The notes under the pieces: model-generated | Seen by the model: only the letters and a program-made list of their open reading frames with translations | Told to the model about the DNA's origin: nothing | Databases searched by the model: none | Position numbers and translations under genes: made by a program | NCBI RefSeq assembly: GCF_008704425.1 | Contig: NZ_CP023696.1 | Location: forward strand, 3,458,501-3,522,500 | Direction of reading: 5' to 3' | DNA length: 64,000 bases | Source of the DNA: Streptomyces fradiae ATCC 10745 = DSM 40063 | GTDB taxonomy: Bacteria; Actinomycetota; Actinomycetes; Streptomycetales; Streptomycetaceae | In this document: positions 8,107-15,622 of the stretch, one piece after another | Layout of the letters: every line of letters begins with the position of its first letter | How positions within the stretch are numbered: position 1 is the stretch's first letter

Positions 8107-8132
8107 ATACCGGCGCCGAGACTGCGGCAAAC
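8107..8132 (-). promoter_or_regulatory. SigB-type promoter (GTTT-N16-CGGTAT) for sigN-like gene
   Basis: On the minus strand GTTT (8132-8129) is followed after 16 nt by CGGTAT (8112-8107), about 70 nt before the start codon. This is close to the GTTT-N14-16-GGGTAT pattern reported for Streptomyces SigB-family factors. Autoregulation or cascade control is inferred. Confidence 0.45.
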
Positions 8133-8273
8133 GCGGTTCCAGCAGAATGTCACATGTCGGCAACACGCTGTAGTGACTTGTCGACATGGTGGCGATGAGT
8201 ACGTGCTGGAAACAGGGGGTGTGCGGCTTTTCGGAACGGTTGAATCAGGGCCAAACGGCTCTACCCGATCGTG

Positions 8274-9470
8274 TCAGGCATCGATCTTGTTTGCGGATCT
8301 CAACCGGGCGAAGCTGCGGGCGAGAAGCCTTGACACATGCATCTGGGAGACGCCGAGCTCCTGGCTGATCTGGGACTGCGTCAGGTTCCGGTAGTAGCGG
8401 AGCATCAGGATCCGCTGCTCGCGCTCGGGGAGCTGTACGAGCAGGTGCCGCACGAGGTCCCGGTGCTCCACCCCGGCGAGGGCGGGGTCCTCGTAGCCGA
8501 GGCGGTCGAGCAGGCCCGGCAGCCCGTCGCCCTCCTGCGCTGCTTCGAGCGAGGTGGCGTGGTACGAGCGGCCGGCCTCGATGCAGGACAGGACCTCCTC
8601 CTCCGAGATCTTCAGCCGCTCGGCGATCTCGGCGGTCGTGGGGGACCGGCCGTGCAGGGTGGTCAGGTCCTCGGTGGCGCCGTTGACCTGCACCCACAGC
8701 TCGTGGAGGCGGCGGGGGACGTGGACCGTGCGGACGTTGTCGCGGAAGTACCGCTTGATCTCGCCGACGACGGTGGGCATCGCGAACGTCGGGAACTGCA
8801 CGCCCCGGTCGGGGTCGAAGCGGTCGATGGCGTTGATCAGGCCGATCGTGCCGACCTGGACGACGTCCTCCATCGGCTCGTTGCGCGAGCGGAAGCGGGC
8901 GGCGGCGTACCGGACGAGCGGGAGGTTGGCCTCGATCAGGGCGGCGCGGACGCGGGCGTGCTCCGGAGTGCCGCGCTCCAGCCGCTTCAGCTCACCGAAG
9001 AGGACCTGGGTGAGCGCCCGGGTGTCGGCGGTGCGGCGGACGCGGGCGTCCCGCGCGGAGGCGGCCGGCGAGGCGGGTGACGCTGCCGGGGGCGTGGCCG
9101 GTGACGCTGCCGGGGGTGCGGCCGGGGCGGGCGGCGCGGCCGGGGGTGCGGGTGGCGGCGTGGCCGGGGCGGCGGGGGTGGCCGGTGGTGCGGTCGGTGC
9201 GGCCGGGGCGGCGGGGGTGGTCAGTGGCGCGGGTGGCGGCGTGGCCGGTGCGGCGGGGGTGGCCGGTGGTGCGGTCGGCGGCGCGGTGAGGGTCTGGGCG
9301 CGCTGCGGGGCCTGCGGTGCGGTGTGGTGCGGGGCCGGGGGCTCCTGGCCCGCCGGGGCGGGGTGCCCGGTGCGCGGTTCCGGGGCCGGGCCTCCGGCCC
9401 GGGTGGACTGGCTCGTCGGCTCGTTCTGGGGTGGCACCTGGTGAGGCGTGGTACTGGCCGGCACGTTCAC
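8274..9470 (-). CDS. sigF: SigF-like sporulation sigma factor with long Pro/Ala-rich N-terminus
   Basis: The product is 398 aa starting with GTG at 9470 after AAGGGG. A second GTG at 9464 gives an N-terminus beginning with [11 protein letters not shown], as I recall for S. coelicolor SigF. Residues about 20-140 are a low-complexity run of Pro, Ala and Thr built from repeated APPAT and AAPAAP units. The core, about residues 145-398, is a complete SigB/F-type sigma with region 2.1-2.2 nearly identical to its neighbour and region 4.2 [20 protein letters not shown]. As I recall, characterised SigF is about 287 aa, so the extension roughly doubles the usual N-terminal arm. The role is late sporulation gene expression by homology. 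Confidence 0.85.
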   Translation of the reverse strand: MNVPASTTPHQVPPQNEPTSQSTRAGGPAPEPRTGHPAPAGQEPPAPHHTAPQAPQRAQTLTAPPTAPPATPAAPATPPPAPLTTPAAPAAPTAPPATPAAPATPPPAPPAAPPAPAAPPAASPATPPAASPASPAASARDARVRRTADTRALTQVLFGELKRLERGTPEHARVRAALIEANLPLVRYAAARFRSRNEPMEDVVQVGTIGLINAIDRFDPDRGVQFPTFAMPTVVGEIKRYFRDNVRTVHVPRRLHELWVQVNGATEDLTTLHGRSPTTAEIAERLKISEEEVLSCIEAGRSYHATSLEAAQEGDGLPGLLDRLGYEDPALAGVEHRDLVRHLLVQLPEREQRILMLRYYRNLTQSQISQELGVSQMHVSRLLARSFARLRSANKIDA

Positions 9471-9602
9471 GCCACCCCTTCACGGCTAGCGGTCAACTTC
9501 GGTCAAGTCCTCCGTCAAAAGCGGTCATAGCATCACAACACATGTCCACTGTGTGCAAGCACCCCTTAGCGCCGTGTTGGGGCGGGGAGGCCGGGGAAAG
9601 GG

Positions 9603-9634
9603 GGCAGCCCCGCACCACAGGGTGCGGGGCTGCC
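9603..9634 (-). terminator. 14-bp perfect hairpin after Dabb gene
   Basis: GGCAGCCCCGCACC (9603-9616) and GGTGCGGGGCTGCC (9621-9634) enclose an ACAG loop. The hairpin sits 24 nt beyond the Dabb stop codon. Confidence 0.8.
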
Positions 9635-9657
9635 AGGGGAAGTCCGGTGAGGGCGCC

Positions 9658-9951
9658 TCAGAACTCGTAGTCCGCGACCACCCAAGTGGCGAATTCGCGC
9701 CACTGTCCGGCGGCCGCCTGGTGGGCGGGGTGCTCGACGTACCGCTTGAGCGCGTCGAGGTCGTCCACGGCGGAGTTGATGGCGAAGTCGTACGCGATGG
9801 GGCGGTCGCTGATGTTCCAGGCGCACTCCCAGAACCGCAGCTCCGGGATGAGTCCGCCCAGCTCCTGGAAGGCGCGCGCACCCGCCTCGACGCGGGGCTC
9901 GTCGCGCTGCACACCCTCGTTGAGCTTGAAGAGGACCAGGTGGCGGATCAC
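9658..9951 (-). CDS. Dabb (stress-responsive dimeric alpha/beta barrel) protein
   Basis: The product is 97 aa with GTG at 9951 and AGGAG 6 nt upstream. The whole length matches the Dabb ferredoxin-like fold: MIRHLVLFKL at the start, a central FWECAWNISDR segment, and YVEHPAHQ near the end. Dabb proteins form dimeric barrels, and the role of this one is unknown. The stop of the upstream small membrane protein gene (TAG) is embedded in its ribosome binding site, so the two are translationally linked. Confidence 0.85.
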   Translation of the reverse strand: MIRHLVLFKLNEGVQRDEPRVEAGARAFQELGGLIPELRFWECAWNISDRPIAYDFAINSAVDDLDALKRYVEHPAHQAAAGQWREFATWVVADYEF

Positions 9952-9960
9952 GCGGGACTC

Positions 9961-10125
9961 CTAGGTGATGAGGGCGGTCATGAAGTCGCCGACCGCCTGG
10001 GCGGCGCTCGAGATGCCCTCGAAGCCTATCTGGACGAGCTCGGCGGCCCGTTCGGGAGACTGGATGATCGTGTAGAGCACGAAGACGGCGAGGGCGTACA
10101 GGATGATCTTCTTCGCCTGCGCCAT
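9961..10125 (-). CDS. 54-aa membrane-associated small protein
   Basis: MAQAKKIILYALAVFVLYTI starts the protein: two lysines, then a hydrophobic helix (about residues 7-22), then an amphipathic C-terminal half. ATG at 10125 follows a GGGGA-containing leader. It is co-transcribed with the Dabb gene, 9 nt upstream of it. Its size and pattern suggest a membrane-bound accessory peptide of unknown function. Confidence 0.65.
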   Translation of the reverse strand: MAQAKKIILYALAVFVLYTIIQSPERAAELVQIGFEGISSAAQAVGDFMTALIT

Positions 10126-10401
10126 CGTCCCCGTCTCCCCGTCTCTCCCCTGCGATTCCCTCGGCGGTCGGGTGAGTCTAACCGAGCGTTGAAGGGCCGC
10201 AGCGGCAAGTTCCCGGCTGCTTGCCGCCCTTGAGGAGGCGTGGGCGGGGCGGGCGGTGCCGTGGGGCGCCGGCCCTGGTCCACCCCCGTGCGGGGGCCCG
10301 GCCCGCCCAGCCGGGAGGGGTCGGCCCGTCCGGGCGGGAGGGTCGATCGGCCTGGCGGGGGCCAGCCGCCTGCGCGTGCAGGGGGCCGCTCCACCATGCG
10401 A

Positions 10402-10443
10402 AACACCCCTCCGTCTCGCGTTTCCGCGCTTCGGAGGGGTGTT
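10402..10443 (-). terminator. terminator downstream of tRNA-Ser
   Basis: AACACCCCTCCG (10402-10413) and CGGAGGGGTGTT (10432-10443) are perfect 12-bp arms. On the minus strand the stem starts 6 nt after the tRNA 3' end and is followed by TTTCGC. Between here and 10126 I see no gene. Confidence 0.75.
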
Positions 10444-10448
10444 GTCAG

Positions 10449-10533
10449 CGGTAGCGGAGGGATTTGAACCCTCGGTGACTTGCGCCACACTCGCTTTCGA
10501 GGCGAGCTCCTTCGGCCGCTCGGACACGCTACC
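10449..10533 (-). tRNA. tRNA-Ser (anticodon CGA)
   Basis: An 85-nt class II tRNA on the minus strand. The acceptor stem GGTAGCG pairs with CGCTACC, with a G discriminator and no encoded CCA. The anticodon stem is CTCGC/GCGAG with loop CTCGAAA, giving CGA for UCG codons. The long variable arm GTGGCGCAAGTCAC and the T-loop GGTTCAAATCC are typical of serine tRNAs. UCG is a common serine codon in such a GC-rich genome. Confidence 0.95.
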
Positions 10534-10658
10534 GAGAGAGAGCTTAGCCCAAAGGTGCCCGCGCGAAGAAATCCGTATCGCGCGGCTCCTCGCGGCCCCT
10601 TCCGTCCCGGCCGGGACGGAAGGGGAGGGCGCCGGGCGGGCGCCGGTCGTCCGCCTTG

Positions 10659-11087
10659 TCAGCGGCCGCGGAAGAAGCGGGTGAGCAGGCCGGCGCACTC
10701 CTCGGCGAGAACACCGTGGACGACCTCGGGGCGGTGGTTCAGCCGCCGGTCGCGTACCAGGTCCCAGAGCGACCCGACCGCGCCGGCCTTCTCGTCGGGC
10801 GCGCCGAACACGACCCGATCCACACGGGACTGCACCAGCGCGCCCGCGCACATCACGCACGGCTCCAGCGTCACGACGAGCGTGCAGCCCGTGAGCCGCC
10901 ACGCGCCGAGCCGGCCGGCGGCCCGGCGCAGCGCCAGTACCTCGGCGTGCGCGGTGGGGTCGCCGGTCGCCTCGCGTTCGTTGTGACCGGTCGCGAGGAG
11001 GGAGCCGTCCGGCCCGAGCACCACCGCGCCGACCGGCACGTCGCCGGCCAGCGCGGCGCGCTCGGCCTCGGCCAGGGCCCGCTCCAT
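10659..11087 (-). CDS. tadA: tRNA adenosine(34) deaminase TadA
   Basis: The 142-aa core matches the family size. The zinc site and catalytic residues are present: H47-A-E49 (within TAHAEV) and P76-C77-x-x-C80 (PCVMC). TadA converts A34 of tRNA-Arg(ACG) to inosine so that CGN codons can be read. The open frame continues upstream. A GTG at 11246, whose G is also the last base of the upstream TAG stop, would add a Pro/Gly-rich arm of about 53 residues, so the true start may be there. The preceding gene encodes its conserved neighbour. Confidence 0.92.
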   Translation of the reverse strand: MERALAEAERAALAGDVPVGAVVLGPDGSLLATGHNEREATGDPTAHAEVLALRRAAGRLGAWRLTGCTLVVTLEPCVMCAGALVQSRVDRVVFGAPDEKAGAVGSLWDLVRDRRLNHRPEVVHGVLAEECAGLLTRFFRGR

Positions 11088-11245
11088 GGGCGCCCGCCAC
11101 GGGGTGCGCACGGGGTCCGGCCCGGGTCCTGGGACGGGGGTGGGTGAGGCATCGGGTCCGGGGGCACCGGGACCTTCCGCGGGGGCTATGGGATGGGCAC
11201 GTACGGGCTCGCCCGCAGCGGGCTCACCCGTCGAGGGGGCGGGCA

Positions 11246-11770
11246 CTAGCGGACGGTCTCCAGCATCTCGGAGGCGCCGAGGGCGTCCGCGATCTCGGAG
11301 AGCGCGTCGGTGCCGAGAGCGAGGAGCTCCTTCTCCGACATGCCGAGGTCCTCCAGGATCTGCCGGTCGCCGACCGGCGCGGCGGGCACGGTCTCGCCCA
11401 CCGCCTGCGTCTCCTCCTCCGTGTCGTCCGGCTCCCCGGTTTCGGTGCCGTCCAGGTCCAGCGCGTCCAGGTCGGCGGTGTCGTCGCCCCGGTCGTCGCC
11501 CAGCAGTTCCTTGGTCAGGATCTCCCCGTACGAGGAGCGGGCGGCGGCCGCCCCGTCCGACACGAAGATGCGAGGGTCGTCCTCGCCCTCCACGCGGACG
11601 ATGCCGAACCACGCGTCCTCCTGCTCGATGAAGACGAGCACCGGGTCGTCGTCCGGCGAGGCGTCGCGGGCCAGGCCGATCAGATCCGCCAAGGTCTCCA
11701 CATCGTCGAGCTCTGTGTCGCTCGCAACCCACCCGTCTTCGGTGAGCGTGAGCAGTGCGGCGAAGTACAC
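11246..11770 (-). CDS. TadA-associated protein
   Basis: The product is 174 aa with GTG at 11770 (GGGAGAG 7 nt upstream). It starts MYFAALLTLTEDGWVASDTE and has an acidic, low-complexity middle (repeated DLDALDLDG-like segments). The C-terminus has an ILEDLGMSEKELLAL motif. It belongs to the actinobacterial family annotated as tRNA adenosine deaminase-associated, based on constant linkage to tadA. Its stop overlaps a possible tadA start by one base, which suggests translational coupling. The biochemical role is unknown. Confidence 0.8.
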   Translation of the reverse strand: MYFAALLTLTEDGWVASDTELDDVETLADLIGLARDASPDDDPVLVFIEQEDAWFGIVRVEGEDDPRIFVSDGAAAARSSYGEILTKELLGDDRGDDTADLDALDLDGTETGEPDDTEEETQAVGETVPAAPVGDRQILEDLGMSEKELLALGTDALSEIADALGASEMLETVR

Positions 11771-12825
11771 CGTGACTCTCCCACTGATCAGAGGTGTGAC
11801 GATCGGGCGGCATGCTCCTGAATGCCCCGCCCACTCGGCATCGTGGCAGATGCGGAGCCTCAAGGAGAGGCGTTCCGGTCGTGCGTCGTGCACCAGTCTG
11901 GGCCCGGGACCCGGTCGGCGTCACCCCGGCCCCGCACATCCGGAGCGGTCGTGACGATGATCACCAGGGGTGTGCGAGCGGTATCCGCACGGCATATGAC
12001 GGGCAGGGGGCCGGTGGGTGTGCGCCGAATGACCGGGCCCGGCCGCACCGTCCGGTGGGGCGCCCCGGCCAGGCGGTGCGGCCGGGGAGTGCGGCCGATC
12101 GGCCTTCGCCCGGTCCGGTGGCCCCGGTCGGCCTGGTGGCCCGGTCGGCCCGGCGGCCCCGCCCGGCCCGGTCGGCCCCAGTCGGCCCGGTGGCCCCGGT
12201 CGGTCTGGCTGCTTGCTCGGGAGGCTCGGGGGCGGCCGGACGAGCTGCTGATGCCGCTCGGGCTGCGGGGCTGCGGGGCCGCCCGGGTTGCTCGGGCGGC
12301 GGGGGTGACGCACACGCCTGACCGGGTCGGGGGCCGGAGGCTGTCCCAAGCGGCCGGGCAGGGCGACAGGAGGTGAGGCCGACGGGCGGCCGCACCACGG
12401 GGGCGTCCCGGTGCGGCGGCCGGGCCGGAGCCGGACAGGCGAGCCGGGTGCCCGGAGCGGCCCCGGCAGCCCGAGTGCCCCGAGCGGCTGCCGGGGTGCC
12501 CGGCCTTCGGCTCTCGCGACCGCCCTCCGTCCGGCCCCGGTCGGCCGCACGGGTGCGCCCGCCGGTGCCGTCCGGCTCCGCCCCCGGCGCCTGTACCCCG
12601 CGCGACCGGACCGTCTCGGCCACGGTCCGGTCGCGCGGGGCCCGTTACGCCGGCCCCGTTACGCGGCTCCCGTAACGCCCGGCCCCGTGCGATACCCGGA
12701 ACGGGCCAGGCTCTCTCGCCGGACCGGCCCCGGCTCCGGCCTGAACCGGCGCACGGGTGCCGCTTCCGCCGCCCGGCGGCCCGGCGAGGACGCCGCCCCC
12801 GTCCGTACGGCTCCCTTCCGGAGCG
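11771..12825. other. long G/C-rich intergenic region with degenerate CCGGTCGG-type repeats
   Basis: No convincing gene is visible in about 1.05 kb. Open frames on both strands have skewed low-complexity compositions and no ribosome binding sites. Positions about 12095-12215 hold a degenerate array of CGGTCGGCC/GGTGGCCC elements. Around 12640-12680 a CCGTTACGC element recurs. Confidence 0.5.
12596..12640 (-). terminator. 18-bp perfect hairpin
   Basis: CCCCGCGCGACCGGACCG (12596-12613) and its exact complement (12623-12640) flank a 9-nt loop. It lies about 190 nt beyond the stop of the small basic protein gene on the minus strand and may terminate it. Its perfection stands out from the surrounding low-complexity sequence. 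Confidence 0.5.
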
Positions 12826-13008
12826 TCACCAGCGGAACGTGCGCATGCGCATCGCCTGGCGCATGCGGGCGGCTCTGGCGCGGCGCGGCTGCACGCGCTC
12901 GCGCAGGGCCCGCGCCTCGTTCAGCTCACGCAGGAACTGCGCCCTGCGGCGCCTGCGCTGGGCGTCGTCCGCTGCCCGGCGCTCGCCGGGTTCTTCCTGG
13001 TCAGGCAT
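12826..13008 (-). CDS. 60-aa highly basic small protein
   Basis: [20 protein letters not shown] opens the protein. After an acidic start it is dominated by Arg with an internal [19 protein letters not shown] and a C-terminal [12 protein letters not shown]. The composition suggests a helical nucleic-acid or ribosome-binding peptide. I recall near-identical C-termini in other streptomycetes, which is why I treat it as real. It is divergent from upp, with the starts 90 nt apart. The function is unknown. Confidence 0.6.
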   Translation of the reverse strand: MPDQEEPGERRAADDAQRRRRRAQFLRELNEARALRERVQPRRARAARMRQAMRMRTFRW

Positions 13009-13085
13009 GGCCACACCACCACCCCGGAGCTGCGTTCATCCGACTCCACCTTCCCTCCGCGGCGTGGGTTGATGCCAGTGCGGGC

Positions 13086-13091
13086 TACTGT
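13086..13091 (+). promoter_or_regulatory. candidate -10 TACTGT for leaderless upp
   Basis: TACTGT ends 7 nt before the upp ATG and there is no ribosome binding site, so transcription probably begins at the start codon. Confidence 0.35.
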
Positions 13092-13098
13092 TGTGGGC

Positions 13099-13734
13099 AT
13101 GCGGATCCACGTCGTCGACCACCCGCTGGTGGCGCACAAACTCACCACGCTGCGCGACAAGCGCACCGACTCCCCCACCTTCCGGCGGCTCGCCGACGAG
13201 CTGGTGACCCTGCTCGCGTACGAGGCGACGCGTGACGTGCGCACCGAGCAGGTCGGCATCGAGACCCCGGTCACCACGACGACCGGGGTGAAGCTGTCGC
13301 ACCCGCGTCCCCTGGTGGTGCCGATCCTGCGGGCCGGGCTCGGCATGCTCGACGGCATGGTCCGGCTGCTGCCGACGGCCGAGGTGGGCTTCCTCGGCAT
13401 GATCCGCAACGAGGAGACGCTGGAGGCGTCGACGTACGCGACACGGATGCCCGAGGACCTGTCCGGGCGCCAGGTGTACGTCCTCGACCCCATGCTGGCC
13501 ACGGGCGGCACGCTGGTGGCGGCCATCCGCGAGCTGATCGAGCGCGGTGCCGACGACGTGACCGCGGTCGTGCTGCTGGCGGCGCCCGAGGGCGTCGAGG
13601 TGATGGAGCGCGACCTGGCGGGTACGCCCGTGACGGTCGTGACCGCCTCGATCGACGAGCGCCTCAACGAGGACGGCTACATCGTCCCCGGTCTCGGCGA
13701 CGCCGGTGACCGGATGTACGGCGCGGCGGAGTAG
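13099..13734 (+). CDS. upp: uracil phosphoribosyltransferase
   Basis: The product is 211 aa, the standard size. It begins [20 protein letters not shown], has [15 protein letters not shown] for substrate positioning, and has the PRPP-binding motif [12 protein letters not shown]. It ends with the uracil-binding [14 protein letters not shown]. It makes UMP from uracil and PRPP in pyrimidine salvage. The ATG has no ribosome binding site, consistent with leaderless expression. Confidence 0.97.
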   Translation: MRIHVVDHPLVAHKLTTLRDKRTDSPTFRRLADELVTLLAYEATRDVRTEQVGIETPVTTTTGVKLSHPRPLVVPILRAGLGMLDGMVRLLPTAEVGFLGMIRNEETLEASTYATRMPEDLSGRQVYVLDPMLATGGTLVAAIRELIERGADDVTAVVLLAAPEGVEVMERDLAGTPVTVVTASIDERLNEDGYIVPGLGDAGDRMYGAAE

Positions 13735-14092
13735 CACCCACCCGTACGCCTGCACCCCCGCACCCTGCTTCCCGTGGGCGCGTGCCTTCCGCGGGACTCC
13801 GCTTTCCCGGCCTCCTCTGGGAGGCGCCAGGGCTCGCGCGGGCCTCAGTCCGCTTCCCGGGTTCTCGTCGGGTGGAGTTCGCCCTTCCTCGGGTGCTCCG
13901 GGCCCAGCCTTTCCCTGGGTACGCGCCCGGCCGGTTGCCACGGCCGGGGGCGTCCGCCAGGGGCGTGGCGCGGGTCGTGCCCGGCTCGGCCCGGACGCGG
14001 GCCCTACGCAGGCCGTGCCCGGCTCGGCCCGGACGCAGGCCGTGCCCGGGCTCCGCCGTTGCGCGGCGCGGATTACGACCGGGTTCCGCCGG
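13735..14092. other. intergenic region with 38-nt direct repeat
   Basis: The gap between convergent upp and the LytR_C gene holds no gene. A 23-nt segment starting CGTGCCCGGCTCGGCCC occurs at 13976-13998 and 14014-14036 (38-nt period) with a partial third copy. A small GCCTCC/GGAGGC hairpin at 13810-13825 may act as the upp terminator. Confidence 0.5.
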
Positions 14093-14737
14093 TCACCTGG
14101 ACTGCGGCGCGCACTTCGTGGGCACGGGCTTCGGGTGCAGGAGGGCGGTCATCGAGGCCGTGGCGTCCTCGGGCGCCGCGAGGGCGGTGAACGCCGTCCC
14201 GATGATCAGGTCCACGTCCGCCGTCGCCCGGGTGTCCGTCTTCGTGACCGCGCCCTTCATCTGCGTGCCGAGGACGGGGAAGGCGCCCTTCGCGGCGCCG
14301 GGGGCGCCGAGCAGGACTCCGGCGCCGGGCACCTTCTTGTCGTAGGCGACCGGGGCGTTGCCGATCTTGCCGATGGTGAAGCCGCGCTTCCGCAGCTCGT
14401 CTGCGGTGGCCTTCGCCAGCCCACTGCGCGGGGTCGCGTTGTAGACGTTGACCGTGATGTCCGCGGGCTTGGGGAAGACCGCCGCCTGTGCCACGGGCGA
14501 GGGCTTCACCGGCTCGCAGGTGCGGGCGGCCGTGGAGCGCGCCGCCGTCTCCTGGCTTCCGCCGCCGAACACGTCGATGAGCTGGACCGTCCCCCAGCCG
14601 GCGAAACCGAGCGCAGCCGTCGCGGCGATGCCGGCGACGATGATCCGGCCACGTCGGCGCGGTCGGCGCATACGGGGGTATGCCGTGCCCGTGATGCGGT
14701 ACTTTCCGCCCATACCAGGGGGAGTGAGCATGCTCAT
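14093..14737 (-). CDS. membrane-anchored LytR_C-domain protein
   Basis: The product is 214 aa. A basic N-terminus (PRMRRPRRRGR) precedes one transmembrane helix at about residues 31-52, so the body is extracytoplasmic. The C-terminal part (about 90-205) matches the LytR/CpsA/Psr C-terminal domain alone: ITVNVYNATPRSGLA, then a TADELRKRGFTIG segment. The catalytic LCP domain that attaches wall polymers is missing, so this is a stand-alone accessory domain. The start has no ribosome binding site and TACGCT lies 6 nt upstream, again suggesting a leaderless mRNA. Confidence 0.8.
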   Translation of the reverse strand: MSMLTPPGMGGKYRITGTAYPRMRRPRRRGRIIVAGIAATAALGFAGWGTVQLIDVFGGGSQETAARSTAARTCEPVKPSPVAQAAVFPKPADITVNVYNATPRSGLAKATADELRKRGFTIGKIGNAPVAYDKKVPGAGVLLGAPGAAKGAFPVLGTQMKGAVTKTDTRATADVDLIIGTAFTALAAPEDATASMTALLHPKPVPTKCAPQSR

Positions 14738-14854
14738 GGGCGCAGCGTAATGCGGCCCGATGACTATGCCTACTAAACGATCAGCTGTAGAGGGCCGGTC
14801 GGGTGGGAAACATCCCGGAAAGGGTCATCCCCGGACGGTCCCGGTCGAGTCGTC

Positions 14855-15151
14855 TCAGTCCAGTTCCAGCACGCGGGCGTGCAGGACCTGCCGCTGCTGC
14901 AGGGCCGCGCGCACGGCGCGGTGAAGGCCGTCCTCGAGGTACAGGTCGCCCTGCCACTTCACGACGTGCGCGAAGAGGTCGCCGTAGAAGGTGGAGTCCT
15001 CGGCGAGGAGCGTCTCGAGGTCCAGCTGGCCCTTGGTCGTCACGAGCTGATCGAGGCGGACCGGACGCGGCGCGACATCCGCCCACTGCCGGGTGCTTTC
15101 CCGGCCGTGGTCGGGATACGGCCGCCCGTTACCGATGCGCTTGAAGATCAC
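14855..15151 (-). CDS. 98-aa conserved protein annotated elsewhere as VapB-family antitoxin
   Basis: MIFKRIGNGRPYPDHGREST starts the protein, followed by QWADVAPRPVRLDQLVTTK and a C-terminal LEDGLHRAVRAALQQRQVLH helix. I recall this sequence being very conserved in Streptomyces next to the LytR_C gene, where it is labelled VapB-like antitoxin. No VapC/PIN gene lies beside it, so a toxin-antitoxin role is doubtful. It is probably a housekeeping protein of unknown function. Confidence 0.75.
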   Translation of the reverse strand: MIFKRIGNGRPYPDHGRESTRQWADVAPRPVRLDQLVTTKGQLDLETLLAEDSTFYGDLFAHVVKWQGDLYLEDGLHRAVRAALQQRQVLHARVLELD

Positions 15152-15622
15152 ACGGAAAGCCTACCGGGCAAGCGGCACCCGGCGCAGCCAGGCGGCGGGG
15201 GGCAGACACCCCGAAGGGGCATGAGGATCACGACAAAGGGGGCGTTTCGATCGCTTGGCCGCAACGGGTGACACTCCGGCGCCCCTCTCGGAGCCGGCGC
15301 GGGACCGGGTCGGCCCCGCACCCGGTCGGCCCCGCACCCGGTCGGCCCCGCACCCGGTCGGCCCCGCACCCGGTCGGCCTGGGGCCCGGCCGGTTCCGCA
15401 TCCCGTCGGCCTCGGGCCCGGCCGGTTCCGCATCCGGTCGGCCTCGGGCCCGGTCGGTTACGCACCCGGGTACGGACCGGCCGGTCCCGTGCGGAACCGG
15501 CCGGTCCCACAATCAGGCGGGCCCGCGGCCGGCCGGTCGGTCCCGCGGTCGACCGAGTGGGGCGCCGCGCCGCCAAGGGGGCGGGGGGATGGCCGGTTGG
15601 CGGCGCGGCGCTCACGCGCGCG
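15152..15622. repeat. intergenic region with 16-nt tandem repeats (CCCGGTCGGCCCCGCA)
   Basis: From about 15306 to 15376 the 16-nt unit CCCGGTCGGCCCCGCA is repeated about 4.5 times, the central copies perfectly. Degenerate versions (CGGCCGGTTCCGCATC) continue to about 15470. There is no gene in the gap, which separates the start of the VapB-like gene from the end of the peptidase gene. Confidence 0.75.

Noticed and set aside
14855..15151. VapBC toxin-antitoxin pair
   Set aside because: Only a VapB-like label is possible. No PIN-domain toxin gene is adjacent.
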